From Hemibagrus wyckioides (lineage: Eukaryota > Chordata > Actinopteri > Siluriformes > Bagridae), in assembly GCF_019097595.1 (NCBI RefSeq), contig NC_080723.1, positions 14,081,511 through 14,145,510 of the forward strand: a stretch of 64,000 nucleotides of DNA, read 5' to 3'. The notes under the pieces were generated by a model, which was not told the DNA's origin, did no database searches, and was given only the letters and a program-made list of their open reading frames with translations. This document shows positions 22,565 to 35,354 of this stretch, one piece after another. A program made the position numbers and the translations under genes. How positions within the stretch are numbered: position 1 is the stretch's first letter; the number at the start of each line of letters is the position of its first letter.

Positions 22565-24087
22565 AGTTCTGTTGCTGTGTTAATAGCAGCACAGGTTTTC
22601 TGGCGATGGTAAATAAGGTAGCGGTTTGATATATATGCTGATTTACTGCACCCACCAGTCAGAGGCCGGTTTTAATCATACTGGCGGGATTACGGCCGCT
22701 CGTAAAATGAAGCCTTATTGTTAACCCGAAATTGCTTTTAGGGTCGTAAATATCAAGCAGTCCAGCCTTGCTGATGCTTTATGGGAGCCAGGGAAGGCCT
22801 GTCACCCTGCCCACCACCTCCTCCATGACACAGCTCAAGAGTCTCAAGAGTCCTGACTAATCGAGAAATAAATATATGCTTGCACAACTGGTCATGGACT
22901 TAGCAGCTGATGCTGTGTGAAGCTAAAGAGGGGATTATCACGCTGGACTCTGACGGGGCGAGCAGACAGGTTTCAATTAGCTTCAGAAAAAATAAACACT
23001 TCCTGCTTTGTTTAATTAGCCAAATTACATTGTTACAGTATACCTGCAGTTGTGTGGGCGCGAGAAAAGGTGTGTTAGCGTAGGCTTGCTTCTACCGTGG
23101 TGCAGATGTCATCCGCAGAGGTGCTTTTGTCCTTTCTGGCTGTTGTGTACTTTTTAAGCGTTTCGTCTGTGCACAAAATAGGAAGTTAGAATATGATAAA
23201 TATTGGCCCTGTTATTTTTGCCATGTCTTATAAATCTGCTCAACCCCCAAGTTATCATAGTTTGTGAAATTCCCCTGCCTCAGCATCTATGGCAGTGCGC
23301 AAAAGCACCATCTTGATCATTATCTGAAGCAGTGCTGTGGTCAGATCTGTGTGAAGTGGAAATGTGTTTCTCATGAGGCACATAGCTAGCACACTCTGCC
23401 CTGCTGCACTTGCTGACACTTTGTTTCTCAGCAATAATTTTTCCATGAGTGTTTATGCATATGCCACAGAATGCTTCACCAAGTCCTCTGACACTCGGTC
23501 ATTAACACTGGCAAATGAGGAGTTATTGTTGACCTCAATTCCTTATTAAGAATGCTGTTGTTAAGAGGTTACATACATGTGCATATTGTTTCCATTGTTC
23601 ACCAGTGCAAACTGTAGTCTGAGTGTACGTTTCATTAGGTTTAGTCATTTTAGGATATGGAGTTTGAAATCATTAAGGAAAACTTTGGAACTCAGCCATG
23701 CTTTATGTCAAACTCTTCTTAATTAGTCAGGAGCCCAGGCTTCTGTCAGTGTAATCAGAGCTGAAAAGTTTGTCTACTCAGAGGCTCGCCGCTTCTAAAT
23801 CCAAACTCGTCTCTCTCACAGACACACAAAAAAAGAAGTATCGGAAGTGTTTAACCAGAGTCTTAGTCATGTTTCTGAAATATGCAAAAAATTTCAAGAT
23901 GTGCACTGTTGCAGTTGTGGTAAAAAATGCTTCCTGCTGAGCCACAGCAAGGGCATTGTTGAAATTTCACACCAGTGTGTTCTTCTCATGCTTCCCAACC
24001 GATCATAATCAAGCAAGTGCTGAATTCCACATGGATGCTGCTTCCGCTGTGGTTAGCTTTCTTTCTGGGATCTAGATTTAATCTGGT
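22314..24087. other. Intronic stretch, partly repeat-free
   Basis: Holds the TC microsatellite at 22517-22561. The following 22580-23045 is free of the repeats seen elsewhere, has balanced composition and several homeodomain-like TAAT/ATTA cores. No exon supported. Confidence 0.5.
22517..22561. repeat. (TC)22 microsatellite
   Basis: An uninterrupted 45-bp TC run. Confidence 0.95.
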
Positions 24088-24106
24088 TTGTTTCTTTGTT
24101 TCTTTG

Positions 24107-24199
<93 letters not shown>
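24088..24199. repeat. (TTTG)n(TTTC)n microsatellite
   Basis: About five TTTG/TTTC alternations followed by about twenty perfect TTTC units. A polypyrimidine/polypurine mirror repeat. Confidence 0.95.
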
Positions 24200-27100
24200 C
24201 ACTAGTCCATACCACAGGGCAGTCTACGATCTGTTACATGTCACATTTATTTCTTGTTTAGATGCTGACTTCGTTCAAATGTGCTTGAGGTTAGTTCACA
24301 TCATTCTGAAAGACAAACTGATGACCTTCACTTTCTGTCATTCCCCCAGTCTGAGCCCTGGTCTCCTTTTTCTCCTTATCTCATTTAGTTGACTTCACCA
24401 CAGTTTCCAATTTGCCCAGAAGATTGAGGAGCCTATGATTGCATCTCGACTGTGGGGATGTTTTGACCACCCCATGGCTGAGTGAGACCCCGAGGCCGAC
24501 CAATTTCTCCCAGTTCAAACTCTCTCTCTTCCTCCTCCTCCGTCTCCTCCTGAGCTTCTCTCTGATCTTGAGCTCCTATGGCAAATGGGATCAAATCAGG
24601 GGGAAAAAAGAGCAAGACCTTGCCCTAGGATTGGTTCTAGAGAGGCTACATCTCTTCTTTGATGTGTACTGCCACATGTATGTGGGACTAGTGGGATATG
24701 TTAGCTTGCCAAGATTAGATTTATGCTGAGTATTGGAAGCGAGATCTGGAATTCGATTAGGCTCAAAATGAAAACTTTCAGTCAGATCTTGCTTTCAGCC
24801 ATGTAAGAAATGATAGCTGGATGGAAGCAGAAGATGATGTTATAGGGCAAAGTGAGTCAGTGAGTCCTTAAGGCAGTAACTATGGTCCTTTATTTGAGTT
24901 GAAGGTTGTGCTGTTTCAGTAGTTGTCCTTTTTGTGAGTAGATATAAGATGTTTGCTTGAATGTGATGTTCTTTATAGGCCTCTTTTTGTCTCTCATCAA
25001 CTCCAGTGAGGGCAACAAGTCTCCATGGTAACTAATCTCCTGTGTTATCTAAAATCATGCATGTTCATCTCAGTCAGCCAAGGGCTGTGCTATTGGCAAG
25101 TGTTTGTTCTCAACATGAACTTTAGACACTGCAGCCATTTTGACACTGCAGAAGTACATCTGAATGGCTGAAGGATATTTCTATTTGTGTGTTTTCCAAA
25201 TTAGTCCTGTTCCCACTACATAAATGCCATGTGTGGTCTCTTCCATCTCCCTGCACACCTGTACCAGGTTTGTAACAGGTTTGTCAGGAGCTGAAAGAAA
25301 GCTGGGTTTCAGTGGTCCAGCATCCTAATTCCACCCTTCCTTCAAAATGAGGATGCTCAAATGAGAGCCTTACTATTCACATTAATAAAATATACACCCA
25401 TTAAAGCATTTCCCACTTGATTACACTTGATATTACATTCAGCCTAGTTTTAACCCATTTGCTTTTCTCACATTCTAAGACCGCTGTGTTGCCTCAAAGG
25501 CTTTTCACTTGCATTCCACGTAAGTTTCACCTGTTCTTTATTTCCACCTCCTTATTTAATCCCTTTGTTTTTCTCTCGCTGTTGCTAAAGTCTTTAGCTG
25601 TGTCTCAGATGCCATGCTTTGTGTGCCTTTATTGCGAGTAGTGTGTTGACTTTGAGTAAAGAAGTGAGTACCACCAGGGATCACACAGTAATTTGTCATT
25701 TTAATTTAGGGCCCAGTGCTCTCAAAATGTGTTTAATTAAAAATGACTCTACCCTACACACGTCTACATAGCACATGGTTAAGAACATAGTCTGTAATGT
25801 GTAGCAGAGGTGTCTGATTGTATGGATGGTTTCATTCATCCATGCAGAAGCCAGAGTGTGATCAACTGATTAAACAGGTAGAATCAGGTGAAGTTCCTGC
25901 TTGATTGGAATCTGCACCCACACCGACCCTTTGCAGATAAGACTGGACACCCCTGGTGTATAGTCAAGGAGTATAATGCAATTACCCTATCTGTATCTGC
26001 ATAGTGCTCCATATATAAATATATATATGTGCCTGTATTTGGATTTAAATCTCAAGATGGCGTGGCCTAAAGAGGAAGAGTTTAAATAATAAATAAAAAT
26101 CGATTTAACTGAATATAAATCCTACCACTGTAATCCCAGATAGACCAAAAACTCTCAGAAGTATAAGAGCCAGCATCGATACTTCAAATTTAGCTACAAC
26201 ACTTTAGTTCGCAATTAGTCTCAACTAGAGATTCTGAACAGATAATGTATTCATATTTGGTTACATCCTTAATGTACTGCATCATACACCATTTAAGACA
26301 CAGCTCATATTCTTCTGGTTGCTGGTTTAGAGTGCATTTAGCTTTTGACACCAGTCTGTCTTATTGGATTAGAATAATGGGCTTGCCTGTGTGCACCCTG
26401 TCTGAGTGTGTTTTGACCCCTGCTATCGATACTGACAGTGACTCTGGCAAAAAACAACCCTTAATAAAAGATGTCTAGAAGGAAGAGGAAATAAAAAAGC
26501 GGAAATGATGAACAGGAAACACTGAGTAAATAAGGGGGAAACTAGTGAGGTGTGTTGCCAAAGGGGTCAGCACTATAGCGCTATAAGACATGTGGCACAT
26601 CACAAATCACAAATTGAGAGTTAAGTATTATACATCGTTCCCAAATGTTTTAAGTGTTTACTACAAAGGAGACAGGATCTGGCATGGGATTTGGCAACCT
26701 AGCAACATGGACAGACCCAGCATGATGAATAATTGATATGTAGTTTAGTGGGTGTTTTTCCTACTACTTTCCACAGCACTGACTCATGTTCTTGTGGGAG
26801 ATTCATCCTCTTTTATCTCTTAGCTTTTTTTTTTTCCTATAGCAGATTGTTATGGTTACATCCTCTTTTTTTTTTTAGCCATGTGTTATATTCTGATTTA
26901 AACCATACACTTTTTGGTCGTATTAGACGGTGCATTAAATATAAAAATCCACACTCGCTGTTTTTGTTTTTTTCCCCCCTAAATCAGTATGCATGGTACT
27001 CAGCTCTGTTTTCAAAACCATGACGTTCTTAGTTTGGCAGCATTCTTTCATTTAGCTCTGTGCCAATTTACTAATCATGCCAGTATTTAGAGTAATTAAT

Positions 27101-30074
27101 AAAACAGAGTGGTATCAGCTTTGGCAGTTGAAGAATGATGAAACTGATCAAGGATGGCTGTCAGAAAGCTTAATGAAAGCCACACACACTTTCAGAGAAA
27201 CACTGTGAAACACTACAAAAGATGCGACTGACAGTTCTGAGGAAACATTGATTATTCTGGTGAACAATATACAGTATATGTGTCCTTTTTATGGTTTTGA
27301 TGGGATGAGCGATAGAGGAGCAAAGAGATCATGAGAGGGAGAGTGTTGTTCACTTAATGTCAGGAAGTGACCAGTGAAATGCAGGACAGAGAGAAATAAA
27401 GGTCAGCTGCTCAGCAATACTAAGCATATGTTTTGGGGGAAATTTCTAGAAACTCATGGCATTTGGGCTCTGCCTTGAATTCAGTGAAGACAGTGAAAAC
27501 AGTGAAGCTACAGTACAGCCAAGACATTTGTTCGAAACATCTTCACACTGGACGAAACACTTCTCTCCAAACCTGCTGTACTCCCACAGACATAGCGCAA
27601 TCCAATTTCTTGTGGCACATCTGAGATTTCAAATGTTCTGTCAAAATTTACCTCCAAGTCCCAGTCTCAATCAGGCCCATGTTCTAAGTTTGTCTTGAGA
27701 CATTTGGCACACTTAATGTTATTGTCTGTTGCATCATGTTATTTTATTCTGTAGAGTATTTATTATAACTCACACCCACTACACAACATTTCAGATTTAC
27801 ACCACTGCTTGCTCCAAAGCTGAGAAATCTTACATTTTGAGAATGATGTAGTATGTCTGTGGAGGCCAAACCCAAACAGTAGGCTGCATGTGCACGCTGT
27901 CCCTTGGTGCTGGCCTCCTGCTCCTGCATGGCTCTGTGTCTGTTTGCACTTCATAATGCACTGGCTCCTATTGAAAAATAAGCCATGGTCCTCAGTTCAC
28001 ATTGATTTTTACCGTCCAGCCGGCCTCGTGATTGATCTCCTCTGCAAAAGCATTGATTCCCCTTGCTCTCCCTCCCAGCCTTTCTGTCTGAGGACTACAA
28101 ATGGGCCTCAGCTACTTTTCTATTGTTATAAATGGAGCTAGTGCTCCAGGCCTCTAAATTAATGATAGGTCATTGCTGGCTGTCTCCTCCACACGACCAG
28201 AACAAAGTTGTAGTCGTACTGAAGCCATGTTTTGCTCCTGTCTCGGTGTTTGCCGTTTTTTTTTCTTTTCTCTTTTGCGCTATGAGTTTGAGAGAGGAAG
28301 CAGCTGAGCACACTGCTGAGGTTCTGAGGTTAGTTTGGTTTTCACAGCTAGGAGAGAAATACTGATGGGTCTGAAGATTTCAAAAACCAAGAACTGCTAC
28401 ACTTTTTAACTAAAGGTTTTTTCACAGGTTGTGAAAAGGGGAGTCGGGTTTTCTGAATATAACTGCTTAATGAGCCAAAGTGATTAAAACATGATTTCTA
28501 AGTAGCTAACTCTTTCAAAATTACCTCAGTGCCGAATTTGTCCTTTAAATTTGGATATGTTACAATGAACCTGGTTCACAAATTAAACCCGTGGCTTGAA
28601 TCTATAATGATCTCTTATGCCAACTGTTAAATGATAATGTATCGCCACTTTTAGCTGCAGAACTTGCAGACTACGTTATTTCGTATTTAGCTAGCTAGCT
28701 AGATTATTTAACTAATGGATGAACTCTTGGCTGATATTGTATATTTTGAACAATAAGTAAACATGTATATTATGAGATTGCAAAGTGAATGAAAATCTGC
28801 CTTGAGTATGTAAGTGACAATTTGGATGGCTAGTTTATTAGATATCCGAGAGAGAGAGACTTGTGACTGATTGAATCAATGAAACAAATACTCTTAACTG
28901 AGACACTTAACTGTTTAAATTCCCTGTACAATTCTCTATCTTTTTGGGTTTGAGAGAAATAGCTATATGTCTGTGAGGAGAAGTATATTGTCATCTCATG
29001 TCTTATGAGTCTCTAATGTAGCATTACTACAGTACTTTGGTGAGGAACTAGAATTTTTGCCAGATTATCAAACATCTCGTTATCCTAATTTGTGCTGCAG
29101 AAAGTAAAGCTAATGCTAGCATTAGCATACTTGAATGATCCCATAAATGTTTGTCTCAGCTCAGGACAGTTACAGCAGGGCTTGTGTCAGTCTGTCTGTG
29201 ACACTGTCTTATCTGTTTCCTCCTTAGTAATGTCCTGTTCAAAATGATTCAGTTTTATGGTTGGGTTTATTGTCACTTCAGAGAAAAATGTTCTTTGTGC
29301 TACTTGCCATCTATATTCGGGAATATAGTGTCCTCCAGCATATATAGGCTAGTTCTGTTATTGCTTGCAGGTTGAAAGGTGATGGGTTTGTTGATTAGTG
29401 TGAATTGAGCACTCTCTTGTATAGGTGGGGTTTTTTTTTCAGCTTTTCTTTCTGAAATGACTTTAAATGGCAGAAATATATCACTTTATCCATCTGTGTA
29501 TGTGTGCTTACAGTTATCACAAAACAATCAGCTGTACAGTAAACACTTGTAGTGTAATTTGCCGTTTTTATATGTTAACAATCCCCTTATTTTGGGAAAT
29601 GATGTCTTCTGGGGTTCACACATACATATAGGATTGTTATTTCAGCTACGTTGCCTGTAGTGTTTTTAAATTTACATACTCATGCATATTCACAGAACTT
29701 TGCCTTTTTAAAATAAATGCAAAGAACCAGAGGCATCGGTTTTTTGGTAGTTTTTCGGACATTTAAACCAAAAAAAAAACGTTAAACAATTTATACCTAA
29801 AAAAGAGATGCTTTAATGGTTTAAAATTGCACCTTCATTACACCATGTTTCCTTGTAAAATGCTTTCTAAATGGTTTCATCAGATTATTAGTAAATTAGT
29901 GAAAATGACTGTCAGATCAAAGAGGCTGAGGCAGATGCGAACGCATGGTTAGTCAGTTTTAACGAACACAGACATAGGTCAAGCACGAGGCTAGGCAACA
30001 ACAAGACGTACAAACAAATTAAAAAAACAGCTAAGCCTAAACAGAACAAAAACTTGGTATTTTTTATTTATTTA
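24200..30074. other. Long intronic stretch with few repeats
   Basis: Nearly 6 kb with no recognised mobile element or exon. Short open frames (for example 24439-24729, 26733-27023) have no splice context or family resemblance. A weak repeat-like segment at about 29930-30060 (AGTCAGTTTTAACGAACACAG…) reads like a LINE or transposon scrap but could not be placed. Confidence 0.45.
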
Positions 30075-30290
30075 TTTTTTAAATCTGCCTATTTTTCTTC
30101 ACATATCCCAGGAAGTTGAGGTCAGAGCACAGAGTCAGCCATGATGCAGTGCCTCTGGAGCAGAAAGGGTTAAGGGCCTATCTCAGGGGCCCAACAGAGG
30201 CAGCTTGGCAGTGCTGGGACTTGAACCATGAACTTCCAATCAACACCACAGAGCCTTAACTGTTTGAGTCACGACTGCACCCATGGAGTG
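30075..30290 (-). mobile_element. SINE group B copy
   Basis: Minus-strand order: GAGTCACGACTG… head, TTCAAGTCCCAGCACTGCC (box B side), AAGCTGCCTCTGTTGGGCCC, CCTTAACCCTTTCTGCTCC, ATCATGGCTGACTCTG and CTGACCTCAACTTCC. This matches the 62354-62601 copy throughout, minus the last part of the tail. Confidence 0.75.
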
Positions 30291-30759
30291 TAACTGAGCG
30301 TATAATTTGCCACAAATACCGACACACAAATGGTTAAATAGACAAATTAATCAAGATGTACTTTCCATAAAGCTTGGCGTGAAAGGGAGATTACTGATAA
30401 TGACATTTATGACACTTATATGCTAGTAATGCTATAACCTACTCATTGTAAGTACTATTACTATCACTGCGGTCTTTAATATCTCTTAAAATAATATAGA
30501 CTAACTGTGAAACTCCTGTATGTTGTAATATTCTTGACTATTCTAAGATTTCCACTGCAATAGTTCTATGTATATGTATTAGTACTTTATTTCTGTTGAA
30601 AAGCCAGCCCAGTTGTGCTGTGTCAACGTTTCAGCAGTAATAAAGTCTTGGTTGTTTACATGAACGAAAATATCCTATAAGACAGAAACTGTGTGTGTTA
30701 AGCTGATAATTTTAAGACGATGGGACAGTCAGGACAAAGTGTGTGTGTGTGTGTGTGTG

Positions 30760-30794
<35 letters not shown>

Positions 30795-32173
30795 AGAACC
30801 AGGCTTATAGGAATAATGGGAACTTAGATCTGTAAGAGAATACATCTTATCTTTCGTGGCTTTCATTTCATTTTCCGTATCAGTTCGTTTTGTGTTATCA
30901 GGTTTGATGGAGCATCTTTCATAATGCACAAGCTGTCATGTTGTATACAGTAACTATTGATTTCTCTAAAGGATGCCTCTCGGTTTATTGGTTTATTTTG
31001 TCATTAGACAAATAAGGGGCTCGATGTTCTACACTTGAGGTGGTCAAGTCAGTCATTATTGATGAATCAATAGCTCACTGATGGTGTGTGCATGTATATA
31101 TATATGTGTGTATATGTATAGCTTCATTTGGGTTCATCTTATTCATTGTCTTATCTTGTCAGCATGTGTGGATACATTTCAACATGAAATATAAAAAGTC
31201 CAGTATACATTTGCGTGTGTGTGTGTTCAAGAGTATTATGGTCTCCGTGTTCCATCCGAGTCCAATTCTATTGTCCGTGACAAGATCAAGCCTATGCCAG
31301 TGATGATGTATTCGTTCTCTCACTATACCCTGTATTCCCTGCAGTAATACTCTGTTGTGGAAAGGGTGTGATGTTCATAGCATGGGGCTTTCATTAGCTC
31401 TTGTGTGTTATTTTGGATGCCATTCCTCGAGAATGACACCCATGAGTCAGTATAGGATCTGGCAGAGTTATAGCGCTATCTAGCATATAGGTGTGAGTCT
31501 GTGTGTGTACTGGTGTCTGTGTGCTTTCACCGTTTACTGTGTAAGATTTATGCTATGATCTGACAAAGAGGAGCAGAGCAAATCCTGAAATCAGCCCGAG
31601 GAAGGATATGTGCTGTGTTGTTTCTGCCTGTGCATGGGTATGATATAAAAAAAAAACAAGACAAACCCAGAATTCTTATTCATTTTTGGGGGATGAAGTC
31701 ATCTGAACTTGAAAATAAATATGTTTTCAAGTAAATGTTTTTACGTGAAATGTTTTGTTACGAAACAAGAGGCAAAGAAAATGTAAGTACAGGTAAAGTA
31801 GTTTATTGAGAATGGCAAAATCAACTCAAAATCAGAGAACAGACCAAGATATAAGAGAGCAGAAGAAATCTCAAACAAAGTCATGACATAGTGTTAAAAT
31901 GCTCGGTATAGCCAGGCCACAAGCTGAACGTGAATGTATACTACAAGATGCACAGAAGACACACAGGGGTTTAAATAAACAAACTAATTAAAGGGCAAAA
32001 CTGGTGCAGGTGATAAGGACCAATGACAGGAAATCTGGAATCTGGAATATGTCACACATGGACATATAAACAAATACTGAGCAATGCATGCTTGCAGAGC
32101 TCAGCACAAGAAGGAGATTCGTAATACAAGAAGGAGAGACAGTGCATGTTTTTATACCTGTATACTGTATATA
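30291..32173. other. Intronic stretch with a GT repeat
   Basis: GT run at 30739-30793. The region 31770-32040 (AGTTTATTGAGAATGGC… ACACAGGGGTTTAAATAAAC) resembles the end of a dispersed fish repeat but has no second copy here to confirm it. No exon supported. Confidence 0.45.
30739..30793. repeat. (GT)n microsatellite, one interruption
   Basis: GT run interrupted once by TTA near 30760. Confidence 0.95.
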
Positions 32174-32692
32174 CACTGGCCAGAAATAACAGTATGACCA
32201 CCTGGGAACCCTGACTGGTCTGCGGCCATGCAGCCCCATACGCAACAAACTGTGATGCACTATGTATTCTGACACCTTTCTGTCAGAACCAGCATTAACT
32301 TCTTCATCAATTTGAGTAGCTCTTCTGTTGGATCGGATCACACGGACCAGCCTTCACTCACAACGTGCATCAATGAGCATTGGCCGCCCATGACCCTGTC
32401 GCTGGTTCACCACTGTTCCTTCCTTGGACCACTTTTGATAGATACTGACCACTATAGACCGGGAACACCTGGTCTGCAGTTTTGGAGATGCTCTGATCCA
32501 TTCGCCTAGCCATCACAATGTGGTCCTTGTCTTGCCCAAATCCTTATGCTTGACCATTTTTCCTGCTTCTAACACATCAACTTTGAGGACAAAATGTTCA
32601 CTTGCTGCCTAACTAACTGGTGCCATGATGAGGAGATAATCAGTGTTATTCATTTAATCTTTCAGTGCTCATAATGTTATGCCTGATCGGTG
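32174..32692 (-). mobile_element. Tc1-like family 1 deletion derivative, copy 5 (different junction)
   Basis: 519 bp; TA at 32172-32173 precedes. Ends CACTGGCCAGAAATAACAGT and GTTATGCCTGATCGGTG. Unlike the other short copies it keeps the stretch past the HTH region (SLLRMGLHGRRPVRVP) and then jumps straight to the right terminal repeat. So it arose by a separate deletion. It also lacks a segment near 32468. Confidence 0.85.
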
Positions 32693-33792
32693 TTTGTTAC
32701 TGCGTCACAGTGAGATATTTTCATGTTTCATCCTTACATGGATCTTACGATCTGTCCAGAGGCCCAAAGTTCCACATAAAACAGTGATTCTTTATTTCAT
32801 TGCTGGAATCTAATGCAGAAGCTACATGGATGTGGTTTCTTAGCTCCAAAATGCAGTTACTAATATACCAGACACTGTCTGCGCTGTGTATTTCTTCCAT
32901 CAGTGCTGCTGATGTAATCCTCTCAGGGAAAGAGATTCGGATCTTCTTGAAGGATAGGCCAATACTAACTGATAATGAAATATGAAAATGTGCTTGGCTT
33001 GAAGTTGGTATTATTGTCACGACATCATATATTTCTAAACAGTATCATCACAATAATAACACAACTCTTGATGAGTAATATACATGTTATGGGAAAAGTG
33101 TGGAATGATGTAATGTTAACTCAGCAGAGGTGACAACATTCAGAAGAGTTTGAGAATTTAAGTGTTCAAGTCCTGTTTTCTTTTCCTCATTTATCAAAAC
33201 CGAATAGCATGTGATACTCCTTAAGCTACGTTCACACCTACAGTGATTTTATCACTGCACGTCTCCAGATGCTCTACTATGAAGTTACAGGAGGCAACGT
33301 TTATCAGTAGGTGGCATGACTAGCAAATCGTATTTCTTGTCACTAAAATGAAACATTCTGGAGGGAGATTTGGTGTCCGTATATAAAATCTCTATTTGCA
33401 TCATATCATACAAGATGAAGGAGCAGCAGTGTATGCTCTTTGCCACAGATCACATGTGCTTTCCCATTGGTGGAAGCCACACAGTTCTTATTGAAAATGA
33501 ATGATCTCTTGTCACTTTGTCACGGAAAATCTCTGCAGGTTTGACACCTCAACTTTAAGAAACCTTCATCATGTTGATATGCTTATATTTACAATGCAAG
33601 GTGTCTTGCTCTCTTTCTTCATATGTCATGTTTGATAATGAGCCGCAGTGAAATGAACACGGATCAATTCAATTTGTAATCAACTCCTGCTGCCAAAATA
33701 TCTGTAAGATTCTGCTGCATGATGCTCCTCCTGGTTGAGAGACATGCTAAGAGCTAGGATTTTCATTTTGTTGCCTTCTAACTTACATTATA
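32693..33792. other. Intronic non-coding stretch
   Basis: No exon supported. 33220-33480 may be an old transposon-like repeat (ACGTTCACACCTACAGTGATTTTATC) but this is not confirmed within the window. Confidence 0.4.
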
Positions 33793-34345
33793 CACTATAT
33801 TGCCAAAAGTTTTGGGACACCCCTCAAAATCATTGAAGGGGGACCCAGGGGTTGGGTTTGTTCTATGAACTTGATAGAACACCTTTGGGATGAATTAGAG
33901 CGGAGACTACGAGCCAGGCCTTCCCAAAAGAGTTGAAGCTGTTATAGCTGCAAAGGGTGGGCCAACTCCATATTAAATTCATGTGCATGTAAAGGCAGAC
34001 GTCCCAGTTTTAGAATGGCTCAGAGTCTCCGCTCTAATTCATCCCAAAGATGTTCTGTCAGGTTGAGGTCAGAACTCTGTGCAGGCCAGTCAAGTTCCTC
34101 CACACCAAACTCGCTTATCCATGTCTTTATGGACTGCACTGGTGTGCAGTCATGTTGGAACAGGAAGGGGTCATCACCAAACTGTTCCCACAAGGTTGGA
34201 GCATGAAATTGTCCAAAGTGTCTTGGTATGCTGAAGCATTAAGAGATCTTTTCACTGGAACTAAAGGGCCAAGCGCAACCCCTGAAAAACAACACCTGAA
34301 TTCAATGCTTTGGAGGGGTGTCCCAAAATGTTTGGCAACATAGTA
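33793..34345. mobile_element. Tail-to-tail fusion of two Tc1-like family 2 MITEs
   Basis: The outer ends are CACTATATTGCCAAAAGTTT (left) and its inverted match ending at 34345; TA flanks both (33791-33792 and 34346-34347). The left half (to about 34008) reads + : left end, deletion, then the transposase C-terminus and most of the 3' end, stopping at GACGTCCCAG. The right half (about 34015-34345) reads - and carries the same AGGTGTT/GTTTTTCAGGGG deletion junction as 3337-3849, then the middle part of the transposase including the HLWDELE-type region, and stops at CTCTGAGCC. The two halves meet back to back, so both outer ends are 5' ends. Confidence 0.8.
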
Positions 34346-35354
34346 TATGCTGTTATGTTGTTAAGAGTCTGAATAGATCCCACTCTCATTTAGTTTCAAT
34401 TATTGTACTATTGTTCGTTTTTAATCATACAGTATGCATAATATTGAAGGACCACTATGTCAAAATCACATTGAGTTGTGTTTTGGTACACCTGTATTAG
34501 AAAAAAGAGGAAAAAAAGAAACATATTTTAGGACATTTTCCTGTCTTAACCCTAATTGGTCAGTTGTTATTCTCCAGTGTAAACTATCTAATGCTGTTTC
34601 ATCCTGCCATATTTTCATATTCTATCCCATACTTCTACATGACTCTCACATTGAGTACGTACTCTGTGCACCCACACTATACATTGCTGTATGTAGGCAT
34701 ATATTCAGCTCAAAATCATGACGAACTCTATGGTGGATTGATGTAAAACGTGTGATAACAGGTCTGAGACTCAACTTGTGTCACCACATATCCGGTATGA
34801 ATCATATTTTCCAAAAATCAAGCTACTTTTACCTGCAGTGCAAACGCAAGTGTTCAGCCTCTTATGCACAAAGAATGACTTGCGATGCAGAAGAGGGAAT
34901 CTGGGAGTGTGGAGGTGACGTGAGGTGACTGATCACTGCCAGGTGCGTGCTGAAGAGACAGACAGATCTCTATAGCAGCAGCTGTATTCCTGGTGTGGTC
35001 ATGAGATTATGTTCCTCTCTTTCTCTCTGTCTCTCTCTGTCCCCTCCTGATGGGCACAGCCAGGAGAGAGTAATGCCGTGGGACACATTTGTAATGCAGC
35101 TCATTGCAACGCCCTCGCAATGCCATCCATCTCTGACCACAAGCAGCAGGAAGAGACACAGATAACACTGCATCATACATCCTGTGCCTTTGCACTGCCT
35201 TTGGAACGGTTACGCACGACTAAGGCAGATTCTCCATACGCTGGTCTTTTCCGTGACTGCATTTGGCTCACAAAAGTAAAGTAAAAAATCTCCAACTCCC
35301 TGTAATGAGGTCTTCATCTATCCATATTTGTAGCCCTTATCCTACTCAGGGAAG
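34346..35354. other. Intronic non-coding stretch
   Basis: No supported exon. A CTCTGT-rich patch lies near 35013-35042. Confidence 0.45.

Noticed and set aside
23975..24392. Phe/Leu/Ser-rich open frames
   Set aside because: They are translations of the TTTC microsatellite.
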